Shown here piece by piece: positions 1 through 8,549 of a stretch of 16,705 bases of DNA. The stretch is from Spirochaetaceae bacterium (GTDB lineage Bacteria > Spirochaetota > Spirochaetia > Treponematales > Breznakiellaceae): assembly GCA_031284645.1 (NCBI GenBank), contig JAITXS010000050.1:1-16705 (forward strand), in the 5' to 3' direction. The notes beneath the pieces are model-generated. The model searched no databases and was not told where the DNA came from. It saw nothing but the letters and a program-made list of their open reading frames with translations. The first letter of the stretch is position 1, and each line of letters begins with the position of its first letter. Made by a program: the position numbers and the translations under genes.

Positions 1-19
1 CTGAAAAATAAAAGTAGGG

Positions 20-230
20 TGATTGGGTAGAGGGTCTTGGTCTTACCAGTAATCCCCTGCCCTATCCCTAACGCTCCTAACACTTTGCTTCGGGTAGAGG
101 GTATAGGTTTTATCAGAAATTCTGTACCGTACCCGAAGCCCTTAGCTCTTTGCTTCGGGGTAAGGTAGTAGCTCTCTGATATTCCAATACCCTATACCCA
201 TAACCCAACTACCCTTGCTTCGTGCTATGA
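20..230. repeat. Degenerate ~65-bp tandem repeat array upstream of mutS2
   Basis: The core TTGCTTCG occurs at 85, 150 and 215, exactly 65 bp apart. An earlier diverged unit is marked by GGGTAGAGGGT at 25-35, which recurs at 92-102. Units align along most of their length (a GGGTA-rich left half, a CAG-AAT centre, a CCCTA-rich right half), so this is about 3.5 decayed copies rather than one shared word. Each unit also has internal dyad character: GCTTCGGGTA (87-96) is complementary to TACCCGAAGC (130-139), and GGGTATAGG (99-107) to CCTATACCC (191-199). The transcript or single strand could therefore fold. No coding frame is credible here. Function is unknown; it could be an intergenic repeat family or a minisatellite. 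Confidence 0.75.
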
Positions 231-259
231 TCAGATGTAACGTGAGGCACTGCGTATCC

Positions 260-287
260 TTGACAAGTAAAAAGGAAGCGGGATAAG
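260..287 (+). promoter_or_regulatory. Candidate sigma-70 promoter for mutS2
   Basis: A perfect -35 hexamer TTGACA (260-265) is followed after 16 bp by GATAAG (282-287), which matches TATAAT at four of six positions. The predicted transcript start near 294 lies about 90 nt before the preferred mutS2 start. Nothing else nearby would use it. Confidence 0.5.
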
Positions 288-382
288 CTAAGGGCAGAAA
301 AACGCAATGGCGATGGAGTGTTTTGTTTACAAAATACCCGCTGATGCTTTGTTGCGCCTCGCGAAATCCGCCTGTTTTTAAA

Positions 383-2830
383 ATGAGTTTTGCTGAAAAA
401 TATATCCGCTTGCTTGAATTTGATCGTGTTATGCAAAGGGCTGCTGAGTTCTCAAAAAGCGAAGAAGCCTATGCCGATATGATGAAACAAGTTCCATTGC
501 AGGATGATGCACAGCTTGAAGTATTAAAAAGTGCTGTCTTGTCGATTAAAAACAGAATTGATGCACAAGCGCTTGAACCACGGGGGGATCTGCCTTCTGT
601 CGGAGAAATTCTTACACGGCTTGATATTGCAGGAATGGTGCTTGAGCTTGAGGAAATATACGCGCTTGCCCGTTTTATTACAGAAGGGAACGCTCTGGTA
701 AAATGGCTTTCCCCGGACGAATTCCTTAATCAAACACTTCTCGTATTGCTTCCTGATTGTCATGTTATAGCGCAAAAAATTTTTTCTGTTTTGGATAAAA
801 CCGGACAGCTCCGCGATTTACCGGTTTTTGTAACAATAAAAAAAGCAATTGCCCTGCTGGAAAGAGAATCACGCGCTATAACAGCATCGTATGCAGAACA
901 TGATCCGGCTGTCTTGCAATCGGCACTGCCCTCTATTCGTGACGGAAGAACAGTTATTGCCGTAAAGGCGCGTTTCCGCAGCAGGATTCGCGGTATTGTA
1001 CATGAAATCTCGGCGACAGGGCAGACTTTGTTTTTAGAGCCGGAAGAAATTGTCGAAAAAAACAACGAGATTACTATTTTACAACAAAAACTTGCGATAG
1101 AAATCCGCCGTGTTTTACGGGAGCTTACGGAATTTATCGCAGAACAAAAACAAACTCTTGTCCTTTTCCATAGCAAAATTATTTATATAGAAAGTCTGCG
1201 TGCCCGCGCGCATTATGCCTGCCGGACAAAAGGTGTATTTGCCCAAACAACACGGAGACTTCAAGAAGAACACGGGGCGGACGGAGACGGGACAGCTGGG
1301 GGTGCTTTTTTAAAGCTGATACAGGTAAAACATCCTTTGCTTGGGGAAGCCGCAGTTCCGCTCGATATTGAAATAAAAAAAGACCGGTATGCTCTTATTA
1401 TTTCGGGGCCGAATACCGGCGGGAAAACGCTTGCCTTAAAAACTATCGGGTTATGCGCGCTTATGAATCAGAGCGGGCTTGCTATTCCCGCTGTGGAAGG
1501 CAGTGCCTTGCCGGTCTTTGATGGTGTGTATGCTGATATAGGAGATGAACAGTCGATAGGTTCCGCACTATCGACATTTTCAGCTCATATAAAAAATATA
1601 GCGGAGATATTGAATCTTGCAAGCTCGCGCTCCCTGGTGCTCCTTGATGAACTTGGTTCGGGAACGGAAGCGAGCGAAGGCTCAAGTCTCGCGATGGCAA
1701 TTGCCGATGAGTTTATCGAAAAAAGGACTATGCTGTGTATTACAAGCCACTTGAGTCCGTTTAAACAATATGGATGGACACGCCGCTTCGCCGAAAATGC
1801 GGCTATGGATTTTGATGCGGATAGTTTGCGGCCTAACTATCGATTGATTATGGGGAGTTCCGGCGAAAGCCGCGCACTGGATATTGCCGGTCGTCACGGG
1901 CTTCCGGTGAATATTATTGATAATGCACGACGCTACATGAGTGAGGGAGCGGGAGATACTTCAAAATTAATCCATGAGCTCCAGGAAAAATACCGGCTGG
2001 TGGAACAGGAAAAAGAAGATCTCAAACAAAAACAGCTCTCTCTTTTAGAACAGCAAAAAAAACATGACGCCCGTGAGCTGTCTTTACGGCAAAGAGAGGC
2101 CGCGATAAAAAGCTGCGAGCTCCGTGATCTTCACTCCCTCCTTTCCGAATGGAGAAAAAAGCTTGAAAATCTTGTCCGCGAGATAAGAGAGGGAGAGCTG
2201 AACCGTGAAAAAACTGTTCGGGTAAAAGAAGTTTTACATGAACTGTCGGAAACAATAAAAGGCGAGGATGCAAAAGCGTTGACCGAAGGTGAGGAGACGG
2301 CACTTTTTGAGCGTAATCTGCACATGGCCGGTGATGAGCATGGCAGCGGGCTTGCTGCTTCTGACGGGCAAAGTCATGGCAGTAAAAAGCCGCTGACAAA
2401 AGGCATGAGTGTTTTTGCAGGAAAAGATAAAAGGCGGGGAATTGTAAAACGCGCCGGTAAAAAAGGATGCTGGATTGTTGAAATCGGATCGGTCTGTGTG
2501 CCTTTTGCCGAAGACGAACTACTCCCGCTTAACGAAAGACCAGTCTTCAAAGCCTCTGTTTCAGCTCTTGAGTGTTCCATGCCCGCAGCCGCCTTTGAGT
2601 TAGATCTACGCGGCCTTCGTTTGGAAGAAGCGCTGGAAGTGCTTTCCCATCAGCTTGACGCAGCGATGGTATCGAACTTAAAATCGTTTGCGCTTATTCA
2701 CGGGAAAGGAGACGGTATCCTTTCCCGGGGCGCACATGAATTTTTAAAAAACCATCCTGCTGTTGCCGATTATTATTTTTCCCGACCCGAGGAAGGCGGG
2801 GCAGGTAAAACAGAAGTTGCGCTGAAATAA
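383..2830 (+). CDS. mutS2: Endonuclease MutS2 (MutS family ATPase with Smr domain)
   Basis: This 815-residue protein has the MutS2 architecture. It lacks the MutS mismatch-reading domain and begins directly with the core/lever helices. The ABC-type ATPase carries Walker A GPNTGGKT at residues 342-349 and Walker B LVLLDELGSG, with D422 and E423. A long charged coiled-coil follows (about 545-640), then a small KOW-like beta domain, and a C-terminal Smr nuclease domain with LDLRG (740-744) and HGKGDG (from H773). The family suppresses homologous recombination by acting on branched DNA, and in Firmicutes it also splits collided ribosomes. ATG 383 is preferred because homologues begin just before the LEFDRV motif; a TTG at 323 would add 20 atypical residues. 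Neither start has a strong Shine-Dalgarno. After HGKGDG, a Ser stands where an Arg is usual (ILSRG versus the common ALRKG). The gene stands alone, convergent with ugd. Confidence 0.95.
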   Translation: MSFAEKYIRLLEFDRVMQRAAEFSKSEEAYADMMKQVPLQDDAQLEVLKSAVLSIKNRIDAQALEPRGDLPSVGEILTRLDIAGMVLELEEIYALARFITEGNALVKWLSPDEFLNQTLLVLLPDCHVIAQKIFSVLDKTGQLRDLPVFVTIKKAIALLERESRAITASYAEHDPAVLQSALPSIRDGRTVIAVKARFRSRIRGIVHEISATGQTLFLEPEEIVEKNNEITILQQKLAIEIRRVLRELTEFIAEQKQTLVLFHSKIIYIESLRARAHYACRTKGVFAQTTRRLQEEHGADGDGTAGGAFLKLIQVKHPLLGEAAVPLDIEIKKDRYALIISGPNTGGKTLALKTIGLCALMNQSGLAIPAVEGSALPVFDGVYADIGDEQSIGSALSTFSAHIKNIAEILNLASSRSLVLLDELGSGTEASEGSSLAMAIADEFIEKRTMLCITSHLSPFKQYGWTRRFAENAAMDFDADSLRPNYRLIMGSSGESRALDIAGRHGLPVNIIDNARRYMSEGAGDTSKLIHELQEKYRLVEQEKEDLKQKQLSLLEQQKKHDARELSLRQREAAIKSCELRDLHSLLSEWRKKLENLVREIREGELNREKTVRVKEVLHELSETIKGEDAKALTEGEETALFERNLHMAGDEHGSGLAASDGQSHGSKKPLTKGMSVFAGKDKRRGIVKRAGKKGCWIVEIGSVCVPFAEDELLPLNERPVFKASVSALECSMPAAAFELDLRGLRLEEALEVLSHQLDAAMVSNLKSFALIHGKGDGILSRGAHEFLKNHPAVADYYFSRPEEGGAGKTEVALK

Positions 2831-2838
2831 GCCGGACA

Positions 2839-2918
2839 GGTAATGATGGCCTCCCCTGCTTACCATCTCGCACAGTGTGTCTTGGGGTAATGGGGGTTTA
2901 CCGGACATACCTACCCCA
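2839..2918. repeat. G-run dyad sequences in the mutS2/ugd convergent gap
   Basis: This lies between two converging genes. GGTAA (2839-2843) pairs with TTACC (2860-2864), and TGGGGTA (2883-2889) with TACCCCA (2912-2918). There is no T-tract, so a classical intrinsic terminator is not supported, although the structures may still serve as a bidirectional stop. The GGGGTAA...TACCCC character resembles the array upstream of mutS2, so a diverged copy of the same family is possible. Confidence 0.35.
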
Positions 2919-2954
2919 CATGCTTTTCCCTAAACCATAGATTTTTAGCTGCGA

Positions 2955-4130
2955 TTAATTGTTCGAAAAAATATCACGTGTATAAACTTTATCAACAAAA
3001 GGTTTGAGCTCTTCTGTTATACGGTTTGCAATAATCAGATCCGCTTGTTTTTGAAATGCTTCAAAGTCTTGTAGTACAGGATAATCACAGAGCGTTTTTT
3101 CCTTCAAGGCCGGATCAAAAATGATGATACTGATCCCTTCGGTTTTAAGCTGCCGGATTATATCCAGCATTGCTGATGAACGCGCGTTATCAGAATCTGT
3201 TTTCATCGCAAGTTTATAAATACCCACATTTTTTGGCCGTTTTGATAAAATCATATTGGCAATATGCGATTTTCGGGTATTATTCGAGGCAACAATCGCG
3301 TTAATAATATCGTTGGGGACATCCGTGTAATTTGCCTGTATTTGCTTCGTGTCCTTGGGCAGACAGTAGCCGCCATAACCAAAAGAAGGATTGTTATAAT
3401 AGGCGCCTATCCTCGGATCCAGACAGACTCCTTCAATGACAGGTTTTGCGTTTAAACCGCGTATTTCAGCAAAGGTATCAAGCTCGTTAAAATAAGCGAC
3501 ACGCAAGGCAAGATAGGTGTTGGCAAATAGTTTTACCGCTTCGGCTTCTGTCGGCGGCATAAACAAAACCGGAGTATCTTTCTTTTTTGCTCCTTGCAAC
3601 ATTAAACCCGCAAAGCTCTTTGCCGCTTCAGTTCCGGTACAGCTATCCCCGATAATAATTCGGGATGGATAGAGATTATCATATAAAGCCTGCCCTTCCC
3701 GTAAAAATTCCGGTGAAAACATAATGGAAAGGCCGGGATATTTTTTCCGCATCCTTTCGGTAAAACCGATCGGCACGGTTGATTTTATGATGACAGGCGA
3801 ATCCGGCGAAAAAGACGCAGTATCGGCGATAACGGTCTCGATTGATTCTGTGTTAAAAAATTTTCGATCCTCATCATAGTCGGTGGGAGTCGCAATAACG
3901 ATAAAATCAGGATCATCGTAAACAAGGGATTTATCGCTAACCGCGCCAAGATCAAGTTTTTCTTCCCGTAAAAAGCGCTCAATTTCCGCATCTTTGATAG
4001 GGGAAAGACGCTGATTCAACATATCAACCCGTGTTGGGGAAATATCAAAAGCGACAACCGAATTGTGTTGGGAAAGCAATACCGCATTCGCGATCCCAAC
4101 ATAGCCAATCCCAAAAACAGAAATCCTCAC
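2955..4130 (-). CDS. ugd: UDP-glucose 6-dehydrogenase (nucleotide-sugar dehydrogenase)
   Basis: The product oxidises UDP-glucose to UDP-glucuronate with two NAD+ in the cytoplasm, supplying precursors for surface polysaccharides. Its 391 residues match the short Ugd form (E. coli Ugd is 388). The N-terminus is a Rossmann fold with GIGYVG at 7-12. The central dimerisation helix carries the catalytic Lys (K200) and Asn (N204) in EAVKLFANTYLALR. The thiohemiacetal-forming cysteine is C256, in GYGGYCLPKD. The C-terminal UDP-binding domain is complete. The start codon is GTG, immediately before the Rossmann strand, with only a weak ribosome binding site. The gene begins 42 bp downstream of the comM stop on the same strand, so co-transcription is likely although no functional link is known. 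A related UDP-sugar dehydrogenase specificity cannot be excluded from sequence alone. Confidence 0.9.
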   Translation of the reverse strand: MRISVFGIGYVGIANAVLLSQHNSVVAFDISPTRVDMLNQRLSPIKDAEIERFLREEKLDLGAVSDKSLVYDDPDFIVIATPTDYDEDRKFFNTESIETVIADTASFSPDSPVIIKSTVPIGFTERMRKKYPGLSIMFSPEFLREGQALYDNLYPSRIIIGDSCTGTEAAKSFAGLMLQGAKKKDTPVLFMPPTEAEAVKLFANTYLALRVAYFNELDTFAEIRGLNAKPVIEGVCLDPRIGAYYNNPSFGYGGYCLPKDTKQIQANYTDVPNDIINAIVASNNTRKSHIANMILSKRPKNVGIYKLAMKTDSDNARSSAMLDIIRQLKTEGISIIIFDPALKEKTLCDYPVLQDFEAFQKQADLIIANRITEELKPFVDKVYTRDIFSNN

Positions 4131-4172
4131 CTCGTTATGGTAACGTGCACGAGCGTTTTATGTCAATGTTTC

Positions 4173-5900
4173 TCAAGAATTTTCAGTTTGAAGCACATCA
4201 AATGGATCATCTCCCTGTCGGCGGTGTTGGACTGCCTCAAGGATATGTTCTGTTTCAATCAGGTCTTTACCTTCGAGATCGGCAATAGTACGGCCAACAC
4301 GGAGTATTCCGTGGTAGGCGCGGCCCGATAATCCAAGTTTTTCAACGGCTTTACGAAAAGCATTTTCTGCGGCAGGAGATAAAACACAGATCCTTTCGAT
4401 ATCTCCGGCGTCCAGAGTCGAATTCCGGCGGACATTCATATTCTTATAACGCGCCCGCTGTATTTCAACAGCACGCGCAACCCGTTTTGCGACGGTATTG
4501 CCGCTCTCCTCCCTATTTTTTGCCATAAAACTTGCCGACGGCATATTTACCGCGACTCGCAGTTCCATTCTGTCGAGGAGAGCCCCGCTAAACTTACGCC
4601 AATAACGGTGAATATCCTGCGCAGAGCAAAGGCACGAGAGATCAGAATGATTCTCCTGTGCTGTTCTACCAAGTTTGCCGCACGGACACGGGTTTGCCGC
4701 CATCACAAGCTGAAAATCAGCCGGAAGTCGAACCGGGCCTTCGGCACGTGAGATAGTAATCACTTTATCTTCAAGCGGTTCGCGTAACGCTTGTAAGACA
4801 TTACATTTAAACTCGGGCGCTTCGTCAAGGAAAAGCGTGCCAAGATGGGCAAGACTGATTTCTCCGGGACGGATGCTCTTGCCGCCGCCCAGTATGCCTT
4901 CTGCGCTTGCCGAATGATGAGGAGAACGAAACGGCGGCTGTGTTATAAGCGAAGAAGCTTCCCGAAAACATTCATTTTGGGCACCCTCTGCCTGTGTTTT
5001 TTCAATAGAGAGCTCTGCTTGATATGAATCCGAAAAACAGGCATCCAGAGGGCTTAACTCCCCCGCAAGGCTGTGTAGTCGGGTAACTGTAACGGCCTCC
5101 CATTTATCAAGCGGCGGCATAATCGAGGGGAGGCGGCGGGCAAGCATGGTTTTACCTGCACCGGGCGGGCCGAATACAAAAAGATTGTGAGAACCGGCCG
5201 CGGCGATTTCAAGCGCTCTTTTATACCGGCTTTGTCCACGGACATCGGAAAAATCGCCCAAAAAAGCGCCCCTGCGGCAATCTTCTGCGACCGGATGTAC
5301 CGAAGCGGCGGCACCACTTATACCGTTCGCCGACCGGGAAGGAAGGGCCTGATTTGCAAACACCGCCGTATCCTTATCACAGGGAAATTTTCCTATTTGC
5401 GCACGATACTTTAATGCAATAAGCGTCTCGCTTAATGTCGAGACACCAAAAACCGAACCCTCAGCAAGTATTTCAGCTTCGGCTTTATTTGCGCGGGGAA
5501 CGATGATACTCCGAATTCCGGCTTCAAGTGCGCGGGATGTGGCAGAGAGAACTCCCCGCACAGGGCGCACAGCACCGGAAAGCTCAAGTTCCCCCAAAAT
5601 CATCGTGTCGCAGGCAGGTGGAGCAATGGCGGCAGCGGACATGACAGCAATAGCAATCGGCAAATCAAGAGAAGCTCCGTCTTTTTTTATTCCGGCGGGA
5701 GCCAGGTTGATAAGAACCCTGTCTGTTGGAAATCGAAAGCCTGAATTGCGAAACGCAGCGCGTATACGCTCTTTTGCCTCTCGAACCGCGCCCTCGGCAA
5801 GCCCGCTGATATCAATACCCGGAATCCCGCGGCGTATATCAGCCTCAATTCTTACCAGTATTCCCTCGTAACCATACGGAACATACGATACAACATACAT
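4173..5900 (-). CDS. comM: ComM/YifB-family AAA+ ATPase (Mg-chelatase-like)
   Basis: This 575-residue protein belongs to the ComM (YifB) family. In naturally competent bacteria ComM is a hexameric helicase that extends branch migration of incoming DNA. The N-terminal Lon-protease-like S5 fold covers about residues 1-165. The AAA+ core has Walker A GPPGAGKT at 244-251, the family signature FRSPHHSAS near 324-332, Walker B FLDE with D359 and E360, and a zinc-type cysteine set C405, C407, C423 and C425. An Mg-chelatase C-terminal domain follows. It is longer than E. coli YifB (about 506 aa) because of two inserts, near residues 170-215 and 283-315. The ATG is preceded by GAGG at a 6-nt spacing. 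In the 197-bp leader, GGCAATCT (5992-5999) and AGATTGCC (6048-6055) are inverted copies, but no clear promoter was found. Confidence 0.93.
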   Translation of the reverse strand: MYVVSYVPYGYEGILVRIEADIRRGIPGIDISGLAEGAVREAKERIRAAFRNSGFRFPTDRVLINLAPAGIKKDGASLDLPIAIAVMSAAAIAPPACDTMILGELELSGAVRPVRGVLSATSRALEAGIRSIIVPRANKAEAEILAEGSVFGVSTLSETLIALKYRAQIGKFPCDKDTAVFANQALPSRSANGISGAAASVHPVAEDCRRGAFLGDFSDVRGQSRYKRALEIAAAGSHNLFVFGPPGAGKTMLARRLPSIMPPLDKWEAVTVTRLHSLAGELSPLDACFSDSYQAELSIEKTQAEGAQNECFREASSLITQPPFRSPHHSASAEGILGGGKSIRPGEISLAHLGTLFLDEAPEFKCNVLQALREPLEDKVITISRAEGPVRLPADFQLVMAANPCPCGKLGRTAQENHSDLSCLCSAQDIHRYWRKFSGALLDRMELRVAVNMPSASFMAKNREESGNTVAKRVARAVEIQRARYKNMNVRRNSTLDAGDIERICVLSPAAENAFRKAVEKLGLSGRAYHGILRVGRTIADLEGKDLIETEHILEAVQHRRQGDDPFDVLQTENS

Positions 5901-6097
5901 AACAAACCTCGTGACTGTTTATTGTAAATCGTATGCTGTTTGCTTGAATCATCCTGTAAATATAGTGACATTCGAACTATTAAAGGAGACAGGCAATCTG
6001 AGATGCGCTTCGACAAGAAAAATTTGTTCCGTATTTTCTAAAGATTAAGATTGCCGTGTTTGCGCCCCTTGCAAAATCTTCCCCCCTTGAGTATTTC

Positions 6098-6829
6098 CTA
6101 CAAAACCTTGTTCAGGAACTGCCGTGTACGATCTTCTTTAGGATGATTAAAAATTTCATCAGGGCTGCCGCTTTCAAGGATGAGGCCGTTTTCAAGCACA
6201 ATGATACTACTTGCTATATCGCGGGCAAAATTCATTTCGTGGGTAACGATTATCATAGTCATACCGGACTTGGCGAGATCGCGAATTACGCCGAGCACTT
6301 CACCTATCATTTCGGGGTCAAGCGCACTTGTCGGTTCATCAAAGAGGATGAGGCTTGGGTTCATCGCGAGGGTACGCGCTATGGCTACCCTCTGCTGCTG
6401 TCCGCCGGAAAGCTGCTGCGGGTAAGCATTGGCCTTGTCTGAAAGGCCAACCCGCGCTAAAAGCTCAAGGGCCCTGTCCTCCGCCTGCTTGCGGCCCATA
6501 ATTTTGAGGTCAACCGGAGCCAGCATAATGTTTTTTTTGACGCTCAGGTGGGGGAAAAGGTTGAATTGTTGAAAAACCATCCCGATATTACACCGTTCAT
6601 GGTTAATATTCACCTTTGGGGAGGTTAATTCCACCCCATTGATGAAAATTTTACCGCTTGAAGGCTTTTCCAGCATATTAAGGCAGCGTAAAAACGTTGA
6701 TTTCCCCGAACCGGACGGCCCGATCACAACGATCACGTCTCCTTCCTCCGCTTTCATGCTAACTCCGTTAAGAGCCTCGAAGGTATCAAATTTCTTATAA
6801 AGGTCTTCAGTGCGTACTTTTTCTGCCAT
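6098..6829 (-). CDS. glnQ: Polar amino-acid ABC transporter, ATP-binding protein
   Basis: This 243-residue cytoplasmic ATPase energises amino-acid import by the adjacent permease. All ABC motifs are intact: Walker A GPSGSGKST (37-45), the Q-loop in MVFQQFN, the signature LSGGQQQR (140-147), Walker B LILFDEP with D164 and E165, and the switch histidine in IIVTHEM. Length and sequence fit the GlnQ/HisP/ArtP family. Its start overlaps the end of the permease gene by 23 bp, which implies translational coupling. The substrate cannot be read from the ATPase; the Gln-type name reflects family membership only. No terminator was seen after its stop. Confidence 0.93.
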   Translation of the reverse strand: MAEKVRTEDLYKKFDTFEALNGVSMKAEEGDVIVVIGPSGSGKSTFLRCLNMLEKPSSGKIFINGVELTSPKVNINHERCNIGMVFQQFNLFPHLSVKKNIMLAPVDLKIMGRKQAEDRALELLARVGLSDKANAYPQQLSGGQQQRVAIARTLAMNPSLILFDEPTSALDPEMIGEVLGVIRDLAKSGMTMIIVTHEMNFARDIASSIIVLENGLILESGSPDEIFNHPKEDRTRQFLNKVL

Positions 6830-7490
6830 AATTTAACTTCTTTTCAACTGACGATGAGAGCTGCGACAGGATCAGAATAATCACTAAATAAAAAAGCCCG
6901 ACTATCGTCCATGTAACAAACGACTGCATCGTCCTGCCGATGTAGATTTTTGCCTGATAACAGATTTCAGCAAGACTGATAACCGAAATAATCGAAGTAT
7001 CTTTAAGACTGATGATAAACTGATTAACAAGCGACGGAATAGAAACACGCAGGGCCTGCGGTAAAACAACCCGGTACATTGCCCGCCCATAGGTAAAACC
7101 AAGACTTCTCGCGGCTTCCATCTGACCGCTGTCAACCGCCGAAATACCGCCGCGAAAAATTTCGGCAATATAAGCTCCGGCATTGAGACTCAGCGTAATA
7201 ATACCGGCGGCAAAGGCCGACAACCTAAAGTCAATGCCAAAGGACTGAATAAGCTGAGGTACGCCGAAATAAACAAAAAATGTCTGCACCAAAAGAGGCG
7301 TACCGCGGATTAAACCGATATAGGCTTTTGCCATCACACGCAACGGGGTCAACCGTGAAATCCGCATGAGGCAGGCGCAAAGCCCAAAAATCACCGCTAA
7401 AACCAGGGCAATAAGCGTGGTTTCAAGCGTAACCCCCATGCCTTTAAGGAGCAGAGGGTACACTTCTTTTAAAACAATAAAGAAATCCAC
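6807..7490 (-). CDS. glnP: Polar amino-acid ABC transporter, permease
   Basis: This 227-residue inner-membrane permease is of the His/Glu/Gln/Arg family. Hydrophobic segments lie near residues 20-42, 64-83, 92-110, 155-175 and 192-212. The conserved motif IRGTPLLVQ is at 61-69. The EAA loop that docks on the ATPase begins at E125 (EAARSLGFT...LP, through residue 144). A single permease gene suggests a homodimeric channel, as in E. coli GlnP. The GTG start lies only 6 bp after the binding-protein stop codon and has no good Shine-Dalgarno, so translation probably depends on termination of glnH. ATG at residue 18 is an alternative start, but it would cut into the first membrane segment. Confidence 0.92.
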   Translation of the reverse strand: MDFFIVLKEVYPLLLKGMGVTLETTLIALVLAVIFGLCACLMRISRLTPLRVMAKAYIGLIRGTPLLVQTFFVYFGVPQLIQSFGIDFRLSAFAAGIITLSLNAGAYIAEIFRGGISAVDSGQMEAARSLGFTYGRAMYRVVLPQALRVSIPSLVNQFIISLKDTSIISVISLAEICYQAKIYIGRTMQSFVTWTIVGLFYLVIILILSQLSSSVEKKLNYGRKSTH

Positions 7491-7496
7491 GTTAGT

Positions 7497-8246
7497 TTAC
7501 TTGGTGGAGATGTATTTGTCGATGATCTTTTGATAGGCCCCGGATGCTTTTAAGTTTGCCAGTCCACGATCAAAAGCTGCTAAAAGCGCCGCATTTTTGC
7601 CTTTAACCACCGCAAAACCATAAGACGATCCCTTTTCCATGCCGGTAACAATTTTAAGCCCGTTACCCTGCGCGATCCCGTAGCCCATTACCGGATAGTC
7701 CTCAAAACAGGCCGCTGAATTGCCGATTTTAACATCTTCGTACATAAACGGGGATTCGTCAAAATAAACAAGGGCAAAATTATATTGAGCCTGAATCGAC
7801 TCGGCGAAGGTCGCTCCTTCGGTACCGGTCTTTACCGCTACTTTCTTTCCTTTGAGGTCGGCATAGCTCTTAATCGTATTATTGTCGTTTTTAATCGCCA
7901 TAACAACACCCGAATCATAGTAAGGTGCCGAGAAATTATATTTTTGTTTGCGTTCGTTGGTAATACTCATACCTGCGATAACCCCATCGGCCTGCCCTGA
8001 CTCAAGCGCCGCCACCGCTGCGTTAAATCCCAAGGGTTTCAGGGTGTAGGTAAATTTTTGATCAGCCGCGATTGCCGCCAAAAGATCAATGTCGATACCG
8101 ACATATTTCTGCTGCGGGTCCTGAAACTCAAAAGGCGCGAAAGTCGTATCCGTCGCGATGATAACTTTGCCCACTTTATCCTTGTCATCGGCAAAAACCA
8201 TACCCGCCACTAAAAGCACCATAATGCCCAATCCGATTTTTTTCAT
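7497..8246 (-). CDS. glnH: Polar amino-acid ABC transporter, periplasmic binding protein
   Basis: This solute-binding protein (SBP type 3, GlnH/FliY-like) has 249 residues from the preferred ATG at 8246, which has a GGAGG 7 nt upstream. An upstream in-frame ATG at 8300 would bury the signal sequence. Residues 1-19 form a signal peptide (MKK, hydrophobic core, VFA then DD) with a signal peptidase I site. There is no lipobox cysteine, so the protein should be free in the periplasm rather than a lipoprotein. R99 (in SITNERKQ) and D183 (in FEDYPV) sit at the positions that hold the ligand's carboxylate and amino groups in this family. It is the first gene of a three-gene importer operon. The amino acid bound is not predictable with confidence. 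Confidence 0.92.
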   Translation of the reverse strand: MKKIGLGIMVLLVAGMVFADDKDKVGKVIIATDTTFAPFEFQDPQQKYVGIDIDLLAAIAADQKFTYTLKPLGFNAAVAALESGQADGVIAGMSITNERKQKYNFSAPYYDSGVVMAIKNDNNTIKSYADLKGKKVAVKTGTEGATFAESIQAQYNFALVYFDESPFMYEDVKIGNSAACFEDYPVMGYGIAQGNGLKIVTGMEKGSSYGFAVVKGKNAALLAAFDRGLANLKASGAYQKIIDKYISTK

Positions 8247-8320
8247 CAACTTTCCTCCAAAAATGTAATCTTTCAAAATCTTATGCGATTTTCTCAACAT
8301 TGATGAAAGATTATCATTTA

Positions 8321-8349
8321 ATTCAAAAAAAGGGAAGAACCTGTCTCAA
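8321..8349 (-). promoter_or_regulatory. Possible promoter for the glnHPQ operon
   Basis: On the minus strand, TTGAGA (8349-8344) and TTGAAT (8326-8321) are separated by 17 bp. They match the sigma-70 consensus at five and four positions. The predicted start would give a leader of about 70 nt before glnH. The region is AT-rich and other weak matches exist, so this is tentative. Confidence 0.3.
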
Positions 8350-8373
8350 CTGTTAAAAAACAAACTCGGGAAA

Positions 8374-8502
8374 TCAAAGCAGTGCAAGCAAACTCTCAAT
8401 TTCATCTTTAATTTTTCTTTTTAACATAGCTTTGTGTTCCGGAAAAATAGGCGGAGATACTTCAAAGTTTAACAATAAATGAAAGCGGAGAGATAATTCC
8501 AA
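8374..8502 (-). other. Unrecognised 42-codon ORF, possible 3' gene remnant
   Basis: On the minus strand a frame from TTG (8502) to TGA (8374) reads LELSLRFHLLLNFEV, then SPPIFPEHKAMLKRK, then IKDEIESLLALL. The composition is protein-like, with an amphipathic basic/acidic C-terminal helix ending just before the stop. The frame is closed upstream by TAA at 8503-8505, with no clear Shine-Dalgarno. It therefore looks like the C-terminal tail of a decayed gene rather than a functional small protein. I do not recognise the family. It could also be a chance frame. Confidence 0.35.
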
Positions 8503-8549
8503 TTAAGAGACAGCAGCAACGCGGACATTTTTACGTTGCGTTGACAGAG

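Noticed and set aside
20..230. The 65-bp periodic array as a CRISPR array
   Set aside because: Similarity covers the whole unit rather than short identical repeats separated by unique spacers, and no cas gene is in the window.
5503..5871. Plus-strand 122-codon frame opposite comM
   Set aside because: Its Ser/Arg/Ile-rich composition is typical of an antisense frame; no start signals, and comM is certain on the other strand.
6001..6060. Short plus-strand ORF of 12 codons after AAAGGAG in the comM/glnQ gap
   Set aside because: The spacing from Shine-Dalgarno to ATG is about 14 nt, there is no promoter, and the neighbours are on the other strand.
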